In this document: positions 36,603-44,751 of the stretch, one piece after another
How the letters are laid out: the number at the start of each line of letters is the position of its first letter
How positions within the stretch are numbered: the first letter of the stretch is position 1
From: Parundibacterium terreum
Lineage (GTDB): Bacteria; Pseudomonadota; Gammaproteobacteria; Burkholderiales; Burkholderiaceae_D
Assembly: GCF_014636315.1 (NCBI RefSeq)
Contig: NZ_BMED01000002.1
Location: 806,001-870,000 of the forward strand
Direction of reading: 5' to 3'
DNA length: 64,000 bases
Notes under the pieces: model-generated
The model's database searches: none
The model's input: only the letters and a program-made list of their open reading frames with translations
Told to the model about the DNA's origin: nothing
Made by a program: the position numbers and the translations under genes

Positions 36603-36650
36603 ACCCGGCCCGGCATCCTGCAAAGTAATCAAACAGGATACCGGGCCGGA
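36603..36650. terminator. Convergent terminator
   Basis: CCCGGCCCGGcATCCTG and CAGGATaCCGGGCCGG form a long GC-rich stem between two converging genes. It lacks a long T-run, so it may act by stalling from both sides. Confidence 0.6.
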
Positions 36651-36676
36651 GAACGGCAATAGCGCAAATAGCGCAA

Positions 36677-38152
36677 TTACTTGTTATTCAGCTTGGCCCT
36701 GACAGCCGCACCGTAAGCCGGATCTGCCTTGTCAAAATGCGCTAGCTGACGCTGTTTGATCTCATCCGGCACGCTGCGCATTGCGCCGGCGATATTGCTG
36801 GTCAGCCTGTCTTTTTCATCGGCAGGCAGCAGGCGGAACAGGTTGCCCGCCTGGCTGTAATCGTCTTCCTGGCCGCGGCCGTCAAAACGCCCCGTTGTAC
36901 CTTCCAGTGCCCAGCCTGCATCACCATTGCCGAATCCGCTATTGGCCACGCCTGCACTTTCTACCGTTGCATAGTTTTGCTGGCGGCCGAAACCGGATGC
37001 CGCCATTGCACCATCACGCTGCTGATGGTTGACCGGGCAGCGCGGACGGTTCACCGGCAATTGCTGGTGATTGGTGCCCACGCGGTACAGTTGCGCATCG
37101 TGGTAGCCGAACAGGCGCGCCTGCAGCATGCGGTCTGGCGAGAAGCCCAAGCCGGGCACGATATTGGCCGGCGACAGGGCGACCTGCTCCACCTCTTCAA
37201 AATAATTTTCCGGATTGCGGTTCAGCTCCAGCACGCCGACCGGGATGCGCGGGAAATCCTTGTGCGGCCAGACCTTGGTCAAGTCAAACGGGTTCCAGCC
37301 TGTACGCTCGTCCCAGGCCTGCGCCTCGTCCTCGCGCATCACCTGGATATATACATTCCATTTGGGGAAATCACCGCGCTGTATCGCATCAAATAGATCG
37401 CGCTGCGCATAGTCCGGATCTTCTCCCCCCAGGCGCACCGCATCGGCGGGCAACAGGTTCTTGATGCCTTGCTGCGTCTTCAGATGCCATTTAACCCAAA
37501 CTCGTTCACCAGCTTCATTGATCAGGCTGAAGGTGTGGCTGCCGAAGCCATCCATATGGCGGTATCCATCCGGCGTGCCACGGTCGCTGAACAGCATCGT
37601 TACCTGGTGCAGCGACTCCGGCGCCTTGCTCCAGAAATCCCACATCATCGTCGGCGATTTCAGGTTGCTGTGCGGATCGCGCTTTTGCGTGTGGATAAAA
37701 TCAGGGAACTTGATGCCGTCCTTGATGAAAAACATCGGTGTGTTATTGCCGACCAGATCCCAGTTGCCCTGCTCGGTATAAAAACGCAGCGCAAAGCCGC
37801 GCGGATCACGCTCGGTATCGGCCGAACCTCGCTCACCGCCCACGGTGGAAAAGCGCAGGAAGGTTTCGGTCTGCTTGCCTATGCTGCTGAACAGCCTGGC
37901 CTTGGTGTATTGGCTGATGTCATGCGTGACGGTAAAGGTGCCGTATGCGCCGGAGCCTTTGGCATGCACCACGCGCTCCGGGATGCGCTCGCGGTTGAAG
38001 TGCTGCAGCTTCTCTATCAGGTGAAAATCTTGCAGCAGCACCGGGCCGCGCGGGCCGGCGGTGATGCTGTTCTGGTTATCGGCGACGGGGCTGCCGGAGG
38101 CAGTGGTCAAAGTGCTTGCTGATTCGGCGGGGCGGTTCTGCTTGCTGTCCAT
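36677..38152 (-). CDS. katA: Monofunctional haem catalase
   Basis: 491 residues, small-subunit catalase. Distal His63 lies in [20 protein letters not shown] and Asn136 in [15 protein letters not shown]; the proximal haem Tyr is in [14 protein letters not shown]. It disproportionates hydrogen peroxide in the cytoplasm. The ATG at 38152 is preceded by AAGGAG; an in-frame start further upstream would add an unlikely 31 residues. A 42-bp palindrome lies about 125 bp upstream. Confidence 0.95.
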   Translation of the reverse strand: MDSKQNRPAESASTLTTASGSPVADNQNSITAGPRGPVLLQDFHLIEKLQHFNRERIPERVVHAKGSGAYGTFTVTHDISQYTKARLFSSIGKQTETFLRFSTVGGERGSADTERDPRGFALRFYTEQGNWDLVGNNTPMFFIKDGIKFPDFIHTQKRDPHSNLKSPTMMWDFWSKAPESLHQVTMLFSDRGTPDGYRHMDGFGSHTFSLINEAGERVWVKWHLKTQQGIKNLLPADAVRLGGEDPDYAQRDLFDAIQRGDFPKWNVYIQVMREDEAQAWDERTGWNPFDLTKVWPHKDFPRIPVGVLELNRNPENYFEEVEQVALSPANIVPGLGFSPDRMLQARLFGYHDAQLYRVGTNHQQLPVNRPRCPVNHQQRDGAMAASGFGRQQNYATVESAGVANSGFGNGDAGWALEGTTGRFDGRGQEDDYSQAGNLFRLLPADEKDRLTSNIAGAMRSVPDEIKQRQLAHFDKADPAYGAAVRAKLNNK

Positions 38153-38276
38153 GGTGGCTCCTTGGGTTGGCTGAGGGGTACAGAACCTGCAAGACAGCCC
38201 ACGCAACTCAAAGGAAAACAAAGCGAAGCGTGATCTGCAAGACAAGTTCTTAACGGCCCGACCATATTATTGTTTT

Positions 38277-38318
38277 CTATCGAATTACTAAAATTGATTG
38301 TTTTTATCAATGCGATAG
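38277..38318 (-). promoter_or_regulatory. 42-bp imperfect palindrome upstream of the catalase gene
   Basis: CTATCG and CGATAG mark the outer ends; ATTGAT and ATCAAT, separated by 7 nt, lie inside. The size and AT-rich repeated half-sites fit a LysR-type tetramer site. OxyR is the obvious candidate for a catalase gene, but the match to its consensus is partial. Confidence 0.45.
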
Positions 38319-38358
38319 CGAATGCCAACTAGCCAAAGAGGACAAAACCTGTGTTTGC

Positions 38359-38964
38359 CTAAAGAAGCAGCAGGCTCACCGCCAGTAACAGCATAATCAC
38401 GCCAACCAGCCCATCCAGCAGGCGCCACGCGATCGGCTTGGCAAACAGGGGCGACAACAGGCGAGCGCCAAAGCCCAGCGCACAAAACCACAGCACCGCA
38501 TTGGTGACTGCGCCAACGGCGAACCACCATTTGCCCTGCCCCGGCTGCTGCCCGCCTATAGCGCCCAGCAAAACGACCGTATCCAGATACACATGCGGAT
38601 TGAGCAGCGTAACGGCCAGCACCGACAGCAAGGCCTGCTGCGTGGTCAGCAATACCGCCCTGTCGCCGGTTTCCAGCCTGTGCTCGGACAAGGCAGAACG
38701 CCACGCACGCAAGCCATACCAGGTGAGGAAGGCGGCACCACCCCAGCGCGCCAATGTCAGCAAGACCGGTTGCCCCTGGATCAGGCTGCCCATACCGGCG
38801 ATGCCGGAACTGATCAGCACCGCTTCACACAGGATGCAGACCAGTACCGTCAGGCCGACATGCTGGCGGCGCAGCCCCATGCGCAACACATGCGCGTTTT
38901 GCGAGCCTATCGCCATGACCAGCCCGGCACTCATGCCCAGGCCTTTGAAAAAAAATGACAACAT
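38359..38964 (-). CDS. argO: LysE/ArgO-family amino acid exporter
   Basis: 201 residues, six hydrophobic helices. The N terminus MSAGLVMAIGSQNAHVLRMGL and the later LLSVLAVTLLNPHVYLDTVVLLGAIG are signatures of the ArgO/LysE group that exports arginine or lysine. It is divergent from an ArgP-type LysR regulator gene, the classical arrangement in which ArgP activates argO when basic amino acids accumulate. Confidence 0.88.
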   Translation of the reverse strand: MLSFFFKGLGMSAGLVMAIGSQNAHVLRMGLRRQHVGLTVLVCILCEAVLISSGIAGMGSLIQGQPVLLTLARWGGAAFLTWYGLRAWRSALSEHRLETGDRAVLLTTQQALLSVLAVTLLNPHVYLDTVVLLGAIGGQQPGQGKWWFAVGAVTNAVLWFCALGFGARLLSPLFAKPIAWRLLDGLVGVIMLLLAVSLLLL

Positions 38965-39126
38965 GACAGCTCCTTCGCATTTCTTGAGAATTTGACGTAT
39001 TCTGTTGCCGATGCAGCCAAATATGAAGCAAAATTAAAATAATAGACACTTCATTAAAATTACTTAATAAGCGACTGAAAAAGCATTTCAAGTGAAGTAC
39101 GCGAAGTGGACTGAACAAGGCAAGCT

Positions 39127-40023
39127 ATGAATCTGGATTCACGACAATGCGCCGCCTTGCTGGCGGTGATAGACAGCGGCAGCTTTGAGCAGGCTGCGGC
39201 GCTGTTGCACCTGACGCCCTCTGCGGTATCGCAGCGGGTGCGCGCACTGGAAATTGAACTCGGCAGCCCCTTGCTGGTGCGCAGCCGCCCTTGCCGCGCG
39301 ACCCACGCCGGCCAGCGCCTGCTGCAGCATCTGCGCAGGGTGCAGTTGCTGGAGCGGGATCTGCAGGCAGATTTTTCCGGCGAACAGGCAGATTACCTGA
39401 GCATCTCGGTGGCAGTGAATGCAGACAGCCTCGCCAGTTGGTTCCTGCCTGCGGTGGCGGATTTTCTGCTGACCGAGCAAGTGCTGCTGGATGTGAACCT
39501 GGATGACCAGGACCATACGCATGCGCTGCTGGAGGCAGGCCTGGCCCTGGGCTGTATTTCTACCGAGCCGCACGCGATGCGTGGATGCAGTGCGGAGCGC
39601 CTGGGTATCATGCGCTACCGCTGCCTGGGATCGCCAGCCTTCCAGCAACGCTGGTTTGCCAAGGGCATGCAGCGCAGCAGCGCGCAAAAGGCGCCGGTAG
39701 TCATCTTCAACCGCAAGGACAAGCTGCAATCGGGCTATCTGCAACAGCATTTCGGCATACTGGAAAACAGCTACCCCTGCCACTATGTGCCCGCGTCTGA
39801 ACCCTTCATGCACGCGATCGCATTGGGCATGGGCTGGGGCATGGTGCCGGAGCTGATGCTGCACACCCTGCCCAGCTACATCGCCCCCGGCGCAGTAATA
39901 GACCTCGCGCCCGACCGCCCGCTGGATATGGACCTGTACTGGCATAGCTGGAAAGTGCAATCACCGCGCATGCAAAAACTGACGCAGACGCTGACGCAGG
40001 CTGCGCGGAAGGTGCTGCTTTGA
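39127..40023 (+). CDS. argP: LysR-type regulator, ArgP/IciA group
   Basis: 298 residues. LysR helix-turn-helix at 4-63 (QCAALLAVIDSGSFEQAAALLHLTPSAVSQRVRALEIELG begins it). The effector domain has the ArgP-like LASWFLPAVADFL and a Phe-Asn-Arg-Lys-Asp-Lys segment. Divergent position to argO supports the name. It activates exporter expression in response to arginine/lysine in characterised relatives. Confidence 0.9.
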   Translation: MNLDSRQCAALLAVIDSGSFEQAAALLHLTPSAVSQRVRALEIELGSPLLVRSRPCRATHAGQRLLQHLRRVQLLERDLQADFSGEQADYLSISVAVNADSLASWFLPAVADFLLTEQVLLDVNLDDQDHTHALLEAGLALGCISTEPHAMRGCSAERLGIMRYRCLGSPAFQQRWFAKGMQRSSAQKAPVVIFNRKDKLQSGYLQQHFGILENSYPCHYVPASEPFMHAIALGMGWGMVPELMLHTLPSYIAPGAVIDLAPDRPLDMDLYWHSWKVQSPRMQKLTQTLTQAARKVLL

Positions 40024-40027
40024 GAAG

Positions 40028-40086
40028 GCAAAGGGAAGTGCCTTTGAGTGTAGTATGTTTAAATCCATCTGACAACAGCTGTCAGA
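40028..40086 (+). terminator. Two hairpins after argP
   Basis: CAAAGG/CCTTTG (40028-40045) and TCTGACA/TGTCAGA (40068-40086) follow the argP stop. Neither has a strong T-run. They also mark the left edge of the array of small genes. Confidence 0.45.
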
Positions 40087-40155
40087 AGAGTTAGAGTCTT
40101 CATAGATTGCTCGTAGCTGCGGACAATCGTTTCGAAAACATAAAATTAATTGCCC

Positions 40156-40635
40156 ATGAATCTAATTTTGGAAAAAACCAACCAGGTGCGTTTTTTGACA
40201 AATATGAAAGAGGTATTTGTAGCCGCGCAAATCGTTGTTCAGGATTACGATTGGTATATTAGCGACATCGAAACTAATTTCACTCCCGAAGGATTTTCTC
40301 AGGAGGATCAATGGATGCGCGGTGAAGACCTCGCGTTTCTAATCCAAGAGTACGACCTCCAGTTTATTTGGGCAGTCTTTAGCGCTGTGCCAAAAGGATT
40401 GCGCTTGTCGGTATCCAACGTGCCGTACGTAGACGGAAATCCAGATTATTGGAACGGCAAAGACCCAGGCCCTCAATTGGACGGAGCCTTATTTGAAATT
40501 GCTTGTTGGGATAGTAGCGCAACAATACTCATCAATCTTCCAGAGCAAGCCGAGCGCTCATTCATTAGCAATTATTCAGACACTCGACTGCTGAGTGAGG
40601 CTAATGCAACTAGACAAGCTGAATCTCTGCTTTGA
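40156..40635 (+). CDS. Small unknown protein, first gene of immunity-like array
   Basis: 159 residues, acidic, rich in Trp/Asp/Tyr (DYDWYISDIETNF, DLQFIWAVFSAVPKG, YWNGKDPGPQLDGALFEIACWDSS). It has the single-domain alpha/beta look of polymorphic toxin immunity proteins, but I cannot name a family. The ATG at 40156 was chosen over a TTG two codons upstream. Base composition is lower in GC than argP. Confidence 0.6.
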   Translation: MNLILEKTNQVRFLTNMKEVFVAAQIVVQDYDWYISDIETNFTPEGFSQEDQWMRGEDLAFLIQEYDLQFIWAVFSAVPKGLRLSVSNVPYVDGNPDYWNGKDPGPQLDGALFEIACWDSSATILINLPEQAERSFISNYSDTRLLSEANATRQAESLL

Positions 40636-40733
40636 TCTGCCGCAGCCAATAACTAGCAGTCATACTTCCCTCGTCGATTGCCAATTTTATAAGTCAGTGC
40701 CATTATCTATCCTTTGTTAGCCACATTGACCGT

Positions 40734-41189
40734 ATGTCTAACCAAACGCTAATTAAAATGGATTCAGTATCTCTCAAGCTAATCTACGACGGCAACGGAC
40801 CATTGAAATGGAGCCGAAAACCGGGAACCTTCGGAATGCAGGACAAGGCGGGGCACCTGGATTTGGGCACCTCAGCCCCTGACGGAACAGTTCTTTTCGA
40901 CCTGACCTTGCAAGTGAAACCCGGAAAATCAGGCGCGCCTGTCTTGCTCGGGTCATTCGCACATGGTCCACCTGATGGGCGATTTCTATACCTGGCTTGG
41001 TGCGAGGCGCAAGGAGCACTTGTCCAGCGCCTAAAGCTCCCACTGGGCGGCATTAGCTGGGATGATATACGCAATGCGTCTGACCAACAGAAGCCATTGC
41101 TTGGGGTGCTAGTTGACCATCACCCTCGATTGACTTCAACTGGAGAAAATATCGGTGGAAGCCGCCCTATTTCTTGGGTGCTGATTTGA
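40734..41189 (+). CDS. DUF5990-family protein with an atypical C-terminal tail
   Basis: 151 residues. The core LTLQVKPGKSGAPVLLGSFAHGPPDGRFLYLAW and LKLPLGGISWDDI fits DUF5990, a small beta-rich family of unknown role. The last 22 residues (HPRLTSTGENIGGSRPISWV plus LI) recur almost unchanged at the end of the 65-residue protein encoded at 42149-42346, and the DNA similarity extends past the stop. The tail may have been acquired by recombination. No Shine-Dalgarno is obvious; an ATG at 40758 is an alternative. Confidence 0.65.
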   Translation: MSNQTLIKMDSVSLKLIYDGNGPLKWSRKPGTFGMQDKAGHLDLGTSAPDGTVLFDLTLQVKPGKSGAPVLLGSFAHGPPDGRFLYLAWCEAQGALVQRLKLPLGGISWDDIRNASDQQKPLLGVLVDHHPRLTSTGENIGGSRPISWVLI

Positions 41190-41228
41190 ATGGATGCTAA
41201 TTTGAACGACAGATGCTGGCCACGGCTA
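41126..41228 (+). repeat. Direct repeat, copy 1 (shared 3' gene end)
   Basis: The DNA from the end of the DUF5990 gene into the spacer (ACTTCAACTGGAGAAAATAT ... TGCTGGCCACGG) matches 42281-42366 with scattered substitutions and a small internal duplication in this copy. Confidence 0.7.
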
Positions 41229-41239
41229 GCTCATACCAC

Positions 41240-41629
41240 ATGATTAATCAAGCTGACGTTATACCTATTCTTCTTGAGGCTTGCCCTACATTCGAAAATA
41301 CGTGGCAAGAACATGTGCAAGATTATGGTGAAGATTTGCTTTACGTGGCAGCGGGAGCATTCGCCAGGCATTTATTGGGCCTTAAAAATGAAGGAGACCT
41401 ATCCTGCCTCCCGTCAGTCGGAGCTGCAATTGAGCGATTTCATCAGGAAGGCTCCCCTTGGGTCAAAGAGTTTGCAACTATCGGTCTTCTTGAAGGGATA
41501 CAAAACGTTTGGTCCCATCAAGAGTCGGATGGTGAGTATTTCAGTCGCTACTTAGGCGAAGAAAGCATGAGATGGTGGCAAAGCCTGAATACTTTTTGGT
41601 CGGGCGAGAAAACGCACGTTTCCTTATGA
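41240..41629 (+). CDS. DUF7674-like small protein
   Basis: 129 residues, largely helical: LLEACPTFENTWQEHVQDYG, LYVAAGAFARHLL, then SPWVKEFATIGLLEGIQNVW and the C-terminal GEESMRWWQSLNTFWSGEK. The layout resembles the DUF7674 group, found in immunity-rich loci. The assignment is from memory of the pattern. It ends 29 nt before a perfect hairpin. Confidence 0.55.
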   Translation: MINQADVIPILLEACPTFENTWQEHVQDYGEDLLYVAAGAFARHLLGLKNEGDLSCLPSVGAAIERFHQEGSPWVKEFATIGLLEGIQNVWSHQESDGEYFSRYLGEESMRWWQSLNTFWSGEKTHVSL

Positions 41630-41657
41630 CTCGCTGAAGAAAAACGGACTACCCAAA

Positions 41658-41676
41658 GTGGCCGAAAAACGGCCAC
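41658..41676. repeat. Perfect hairpin GTGGCCG-AAAAA-CGGCCAC
   Basis: Seven-bp arms with a five-A loop between two array genes. No T-run follows, so it is not a classical terminator; it may be a recombination or mRNA-stability element. Confidence 0.6.
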
Positions 41677-41730
41677 AAAGGGTCGTTCGCATAGGTTTTT
41701 CATTATTTCGTAATTTGAGGTATCAACAGT

Positions 41731-42057
41731 ATGACGCTCCCCCGCAACATCAACGTTGAAATTAAATTTTTTACCTCTGAAGACGGTGGACGATCGTCGC
41801 CGATGAATCTAAGCGAGGGTAAATATCGTCCGCATCTCAGAGTAAATGGTGGCGAATATCTTGGAGTGGCATTTGTTGATGGCCCGGTTGAGCCTGTGGC
41901 ACCGGGATGGTCTGGGTCCGCTATTGCTACTCTTCTCTATGAACCAAACGTCGACTATTCGGCATTGAAACCAGGGGCCTCCTTCGAAGTATTGGAAGGT
42001 GCCAGGATCGTAGCCGTAGGAAATGTACAGAATCAAGAGCAGAATGAAGATCTGTAG
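41731..42057 (+). CDS. EF-Tu domain III-like small protein
   Basis: 108 residues. The run VEIKFFTSEDGGRSSP, GKYRPHLRVNG and FEVLEGARIVAVGNV mirrors the barrel domain III of elongation factor Tu (VxxLxxxEGGRxxP, GYRPQF, FxIREGxRxVGxG) without the GTPase. Its role is unknown; stand-alone copies of this domain occur in immunity-type clusters. GAGGT lies 10 nt upstream of the ATG. Confidence 0.6.
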   Translation: MTLPRNINVEIKFFTSEDGGRSSPMNLSEGKYRPHLRVNGGEYLGVAFVDGPVEPVAPGWSGSAIATLLYEPNVDYSALKPGASFEVLEGARIVAVGNVQNQEQNEDL

Positions 42058-42148
42058 CACCAAGCATTTGAGGCGGAAAGTGGCCTACTGCGGGCAATCA
42101 ATAAAGTTATCAATTTCCGGTAGGTAGATACTAGTTTAAGGACGCTAT

Positions 42149-42346
42149 ATGTTGGAAATACCAACACTAGTCGAGCCACTCTTTCGAGCAGCTGGTTGGC
42201 AGGGAGCAAAGATAGAAGCACTGACAGACGTACACAACGTTTCAGCTCACGCCATCGCAAGCAGCATAATTGATGCATTCCCGCGCTTAACTTCAACCGG
42301 AGAAAATATCGGCGGCAACCGCCCTACTTCTTGGGTGCTGCTTTGA
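42149..42346 (+). CDS. 65-residue protein, possible SUKH-type fragment
   Basis: The N-terminal half (VEPLFRAAGWQGAKIEAL) resembles the start of SUKH-3-like immunity domains, but the protein is far shorter than that fold. The C-terminal 22 residues duplicate the tail of the DUF5990 protein 1.1 kb upstream. AAGGA lies 7 nt before the ATG, so it may be translated. It is best read as a recombined or truncated array member. Confidence 0.5.
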   Translation: MLEIPTLVEPLFRAAGWQGAKIEALTDVHNVSAHAIASSIIDAFPRLTSTGENIGGNRPTSWVLL

Positions 42347-42366
42347 ATGACATGCCGGCCATGAAC
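42281..42366 (+). repeat. Direct repeat, copy 2 (shared 3' gene end)
   Basis: It matches 41126-41228, covering the last 22 codons and about 20 nt past the stop (TTTGAATGACATGCCGGCCA here). Confidence 0.7.
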
Positions 42367-42489
42367 AGTCATTCGAGTGCACTCTGAACAGAATGCAATG
42401 CAAGTAACTTAACGTGACCAAAATAATGAAAATTGAACTACCAGCCCCAGACGCACATAGTGTGGAGTTACCCATTGAATGCGGCTCTT

Positions 42490-42888
42490 ATGTACGATGA
42501 GGATATTCACAAGCAGCAAGTTAAGGCAGAGTTGGCAAGGCGAGGTCTCGGCTCGTATATGAATACTACGAAATGGCGAGAGTTTCTTATCGAGATAAAT
42601 AAGCTACCCTTTCCGCCGCCTTACCAGAGAAAAGATGTCTTGCATCCTGAACCGGAGCCAAACAATTTTGACGCGGATGTTTGGTATCTCGGAGATTGGG
42701 AAGAAGGAATTCATCCTTTTTTTTCTATCGAATGGATTCGAATACGCCCGAGATACTTAAAGCATGTGGGACAGTTGCTCCCCAAGGTATCGGTTGATTG
42801 TGGCACCGAACTTGAGCGAGCATTGCAAATAATTAAGCAGCCCTATGAAAAGTTCGAGGATTCAATTTGGGTTTACGGCTATAGATAA
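42490..42888 (+). CDS. DUF6678-family protein
   Basis: 132 residues. The stretch VKAELARRGLGSYMNTTKWRE followed by a conserved aromatic-acidic core (DVWYLGDWEEGIHPFFSIEW) fits DUF6678, where MNNTKWREL is typical. The frame is open further upstream to 42433 without a better start. Single-domain, no membrane segment. Family function is unknown; members are common beside immunity genes. Confidence 0.6.
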   Translation: MYDEDIHKQQVKAELARRGLGSYMNTTKWREFLIEINKLPFPPPYQRKDVLHPEPEPNNFDADVWYLGDWEEGIHPFFSIEWIRIRPRYLKHVGQLLPKVSVDCGTELERALQIIKQPYEKFEDSIWVYGYR

Positions 42889-42948
42889 CTGCCGATACAG
42901 GTCGGCCTGCAGCAGACATTCATCAATGAGCGAAAAACGGCACATTTT

Positions 42949-43287
42949 ATGCACGAAAAAATGAATCATGAGGACTACGTCCAATCGGTACACGGCCAGA
43001 TCGTGAAAACTGCAATGGCAATGCAAAGCGGCGAAATGAGTTACCTTCTGGGGGCAAGGAAACTTGATGCTCTCCGACACGAAGCCTCGGTAAAAAACGA
43101 CGATGAAGATTTTATGGTGTTCGTTGCCATTGCCTCCGATACCGATGACTTTCCTCTCGGCACGGTCCGAGAGTATTGGGACAAAGACGCGCTAGCCAAA
43201 CTCCAGCCCGAAATTGACGCTGCCGAAACCTGGGCGAGGGAACACTCGGAGCATATATGCGCCAAACTAATCCGGCGCTTTAGCTAA
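42949..43287 (+). CDS. Small protein resembling DUF2489
   Basis: 112 residues, acidic and helical. The pattern MSYLLGARKLDALRHEA, FVAIASDTDDFPLGTVREYW and LQPEIDAAETWAREHSEHIC recalls DUF2489 proteins (SYIEGARRI, SETDxLPxGxVRxxW). A hairpin motif shared with the next spacer overlaps the stop codon. Confidence 0.55.
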   Translation: MHEKMNHEDYVQSVHGQIVKTAMAMQSGEMSYLLGARKLDALRHEASVKNDDEDFMVFVAIASDTDDFPLGTVREYWDKDALAKLQPEIDAAETWAREHSEHICAKLIRRFS

Positions 43288-43311
43288 CGGCCAAGAGCTG
43301 CCTTAAAATAA
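43284..43311. repeat. Intergenic motif, copy 1
   Basis: CTAACGGCCAAGAGCTGCCT followed by TAAAATAA. It aligns with 43996-44025 (consensus TAACrGCCAxxAGCTGCCxT) and can fold as TAAC-GGC / GCC-TTA. Confidence 0.5.
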
Positions 43312-43491
43312 ATAACGAAGAAAACATGGAAGCTAAATCTGTAGCTGACATTGAATGCCCATGGGTTGAACCCTACGATACTTTAGTCCTCATATGACAT
43401 AACTCGTCAGCTTGTTGGAGCGAAGTAGCTCAGACGGGGAGATTTCAGCCAAGAACAGAAACCTATTAATCGAACTGGCATTCTTACACCC

Positions 43492-43974
43492 ATGAATTCA
43501 GAAGACTACAAATTCAGTATTGTCCGCCAACTTGACGCAGCCGAGCTCGAATCTCTGCGGGCTGACAATCTACCGAACTTACTAACGCTGAACGCGCGAT
43601 ACAGCCCGCACATTGATGTAGAAAACGCTTTTCCAATTACTCCAATCTACATTGACTTCTTAAGAACCCAGTGGCGGCTAGACCGGGAATTCGGTCGCGC
43701 AGAGGAGGACGTGGCAATATCGGGATTGGGCTTTGGCTTTGGAATTCTTCTCGGCGCATGTACTCAGTTGAAATGGTGTATCGCAAGCGACGCGATAGGT
43801 AATTTTTTAACTATGGCACGGACAAAACCAGCGGCGGTTTCGGTACCTCCATTCACCTATGTGGCAAAAAGGCAGGACATCGAAAATGCGGAAGTATTTC
43901 GTCACTTCTTTGAACAGGTTTCAGCGGACTGGCTTGGTTTCGAACGTCCATCAAATTGGCTGCTCGATCAATAG
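43492..43974 (+). CDS. DUF3806-like protein
   Basis: 160 residues. The central AISGLGFGFGILLGACTQLKWCIASDAIGN and the later VSVPPFTYVAKRQDIENAEV resemble DUF3806, a small domain defined by a GxxxGxxL...W...D core. It sits alone between two spacers; the 200 bp before it contain a short frame beginning MEAKSVADIECPWVEPYDTL that stops after 23 codons and may be a gene stub. Confidence 0.55.
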   Translation: MNSEDYKFSIVRQLDAAELESLRADNLPNLLTLNARYSPHIDVENAFPITPIYIDFLRTQWRLDREFGRAEEDVAISGLGFGFGILLGACTQLKWCIASDAIGNFLTMARTKPAAVSVPPFTYVAKRQDIENAEVFRHFFEQVSADWLGFERPSNWLLDQ

Positions 43975-43995
43975 AGGGCATCAGGTCAATAGGCA

Positions 43996-44025
43996 CTTAA
44001 CAGCCAGAAGCTGCCGTTAAACTAA
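43996..44025. repeat. Intergenic motif, copy 2
   Basis: ACTTAAC and GTTAAAC bracket a short hairpin (AGC cagaa GCT). These heptamers satisfy the RYYYAAC/GTTRRRY ends of integron attC sites, but the interval of 28 nt is shorter than known attC sites. Confidence 0.45.
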
Positions 44026-44065
44026 TTGACCCGATTTACATATTTGACCTCAAGGACTCCGGCCA

Positions 44066-44449
44066 ATGACTTTTCCTTTAAAGCGTCTACTTGCCTTTAT
44101 GCCAGGGGGCATTCTTGCTACATATTCTCAAATTGTGATTGACGATGAAGATAAGAATAGGCTGGTGCTGATTGCAGATGGATGGCCGACCATTTTTGAT
44201 AAACCAACTCAGCTTGTTTTTTATTCTGGCAGGCCGGCCGCTACATTTTCGTCGATAGAATCCATTGATGTCGCGCATTTTATTAATGGTAAACGCGTTG
44301 AGTGGTGGACCCTCAGCCTTAGTCTGCGTGGAGGGAGGAAACTTGCGGTAGGACGCTCGATAGATGGTGTGGAGGCTTCCATTGCCGCGGCACACGCTGC
44401 GACAATCACAGGCAAGAAAGTGCGTGCTTTTGAGAGGGTTGGGTTCTGA
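44066..44449 (+). CDS. Unknown small protein, last gene of the array
   Basis: 127 residues, beta-rich. LAFMPGGILATYSQIVIDDED, LVFYSGRPAATFSSIESIDV, WWTLSLSLRGGRKLAVGRS suggest a PH-like barrel, but no family is recognised. AAGGA lies 11 nt upstream. Confidence 0.55.
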   Translation: MTFPLKRLLAFMPGGILATYSQIVIDDEDKNRLVLIADGWPTIFDKPTQLVFYSGRPAATFSSIESIDVAHFINGKRVEWWTLSLSLRGGRKLAVGRSIDGVEASIAAAHAATITGKKVRAFERVGF

Positions 44450-44476
44450 TGGAATATTCGTTGAAGCCACAGTAAT

Positions 44477-44615
44477 TAGGGTGCAATAGCAAAGCGTATT
44501 ACAACGATTTTTATGAAAAAACGAATTGTTTGAGTTTGACGAAACCGCAAAGTTGCGGGAGTAGATAGATTGGCAGTGAATTAAGCGGTGCAATACGCTT
44601 TGCTATTGCACCCTA
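44477..44615. mobile_element. 139-bp MITE-like pair of GTGCAATA repeats, copy C
   Basis: The ends are inverted copies identical over about 24 bp (left TAGGGTGCAATAGCAAAGCG...), each itself a small palindrome. It carries no gene. Copies A and B of the same family lie at 14177 and 20878. It marks the right edge of the small-gene array. Confidence 0.7.
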
Positions 44616-44751
44616 CGATACTGGCTGAGTTGAAACCAGTGATCTCCTAGCAGACTAAGCTACCGCTTTGGTGGGGAGCCCGCTGGTCAACCGACACATT
44701 CTACCGGCTTGAATTTGCACTATGACACTTAACATCAACCTGGATTAAAGC

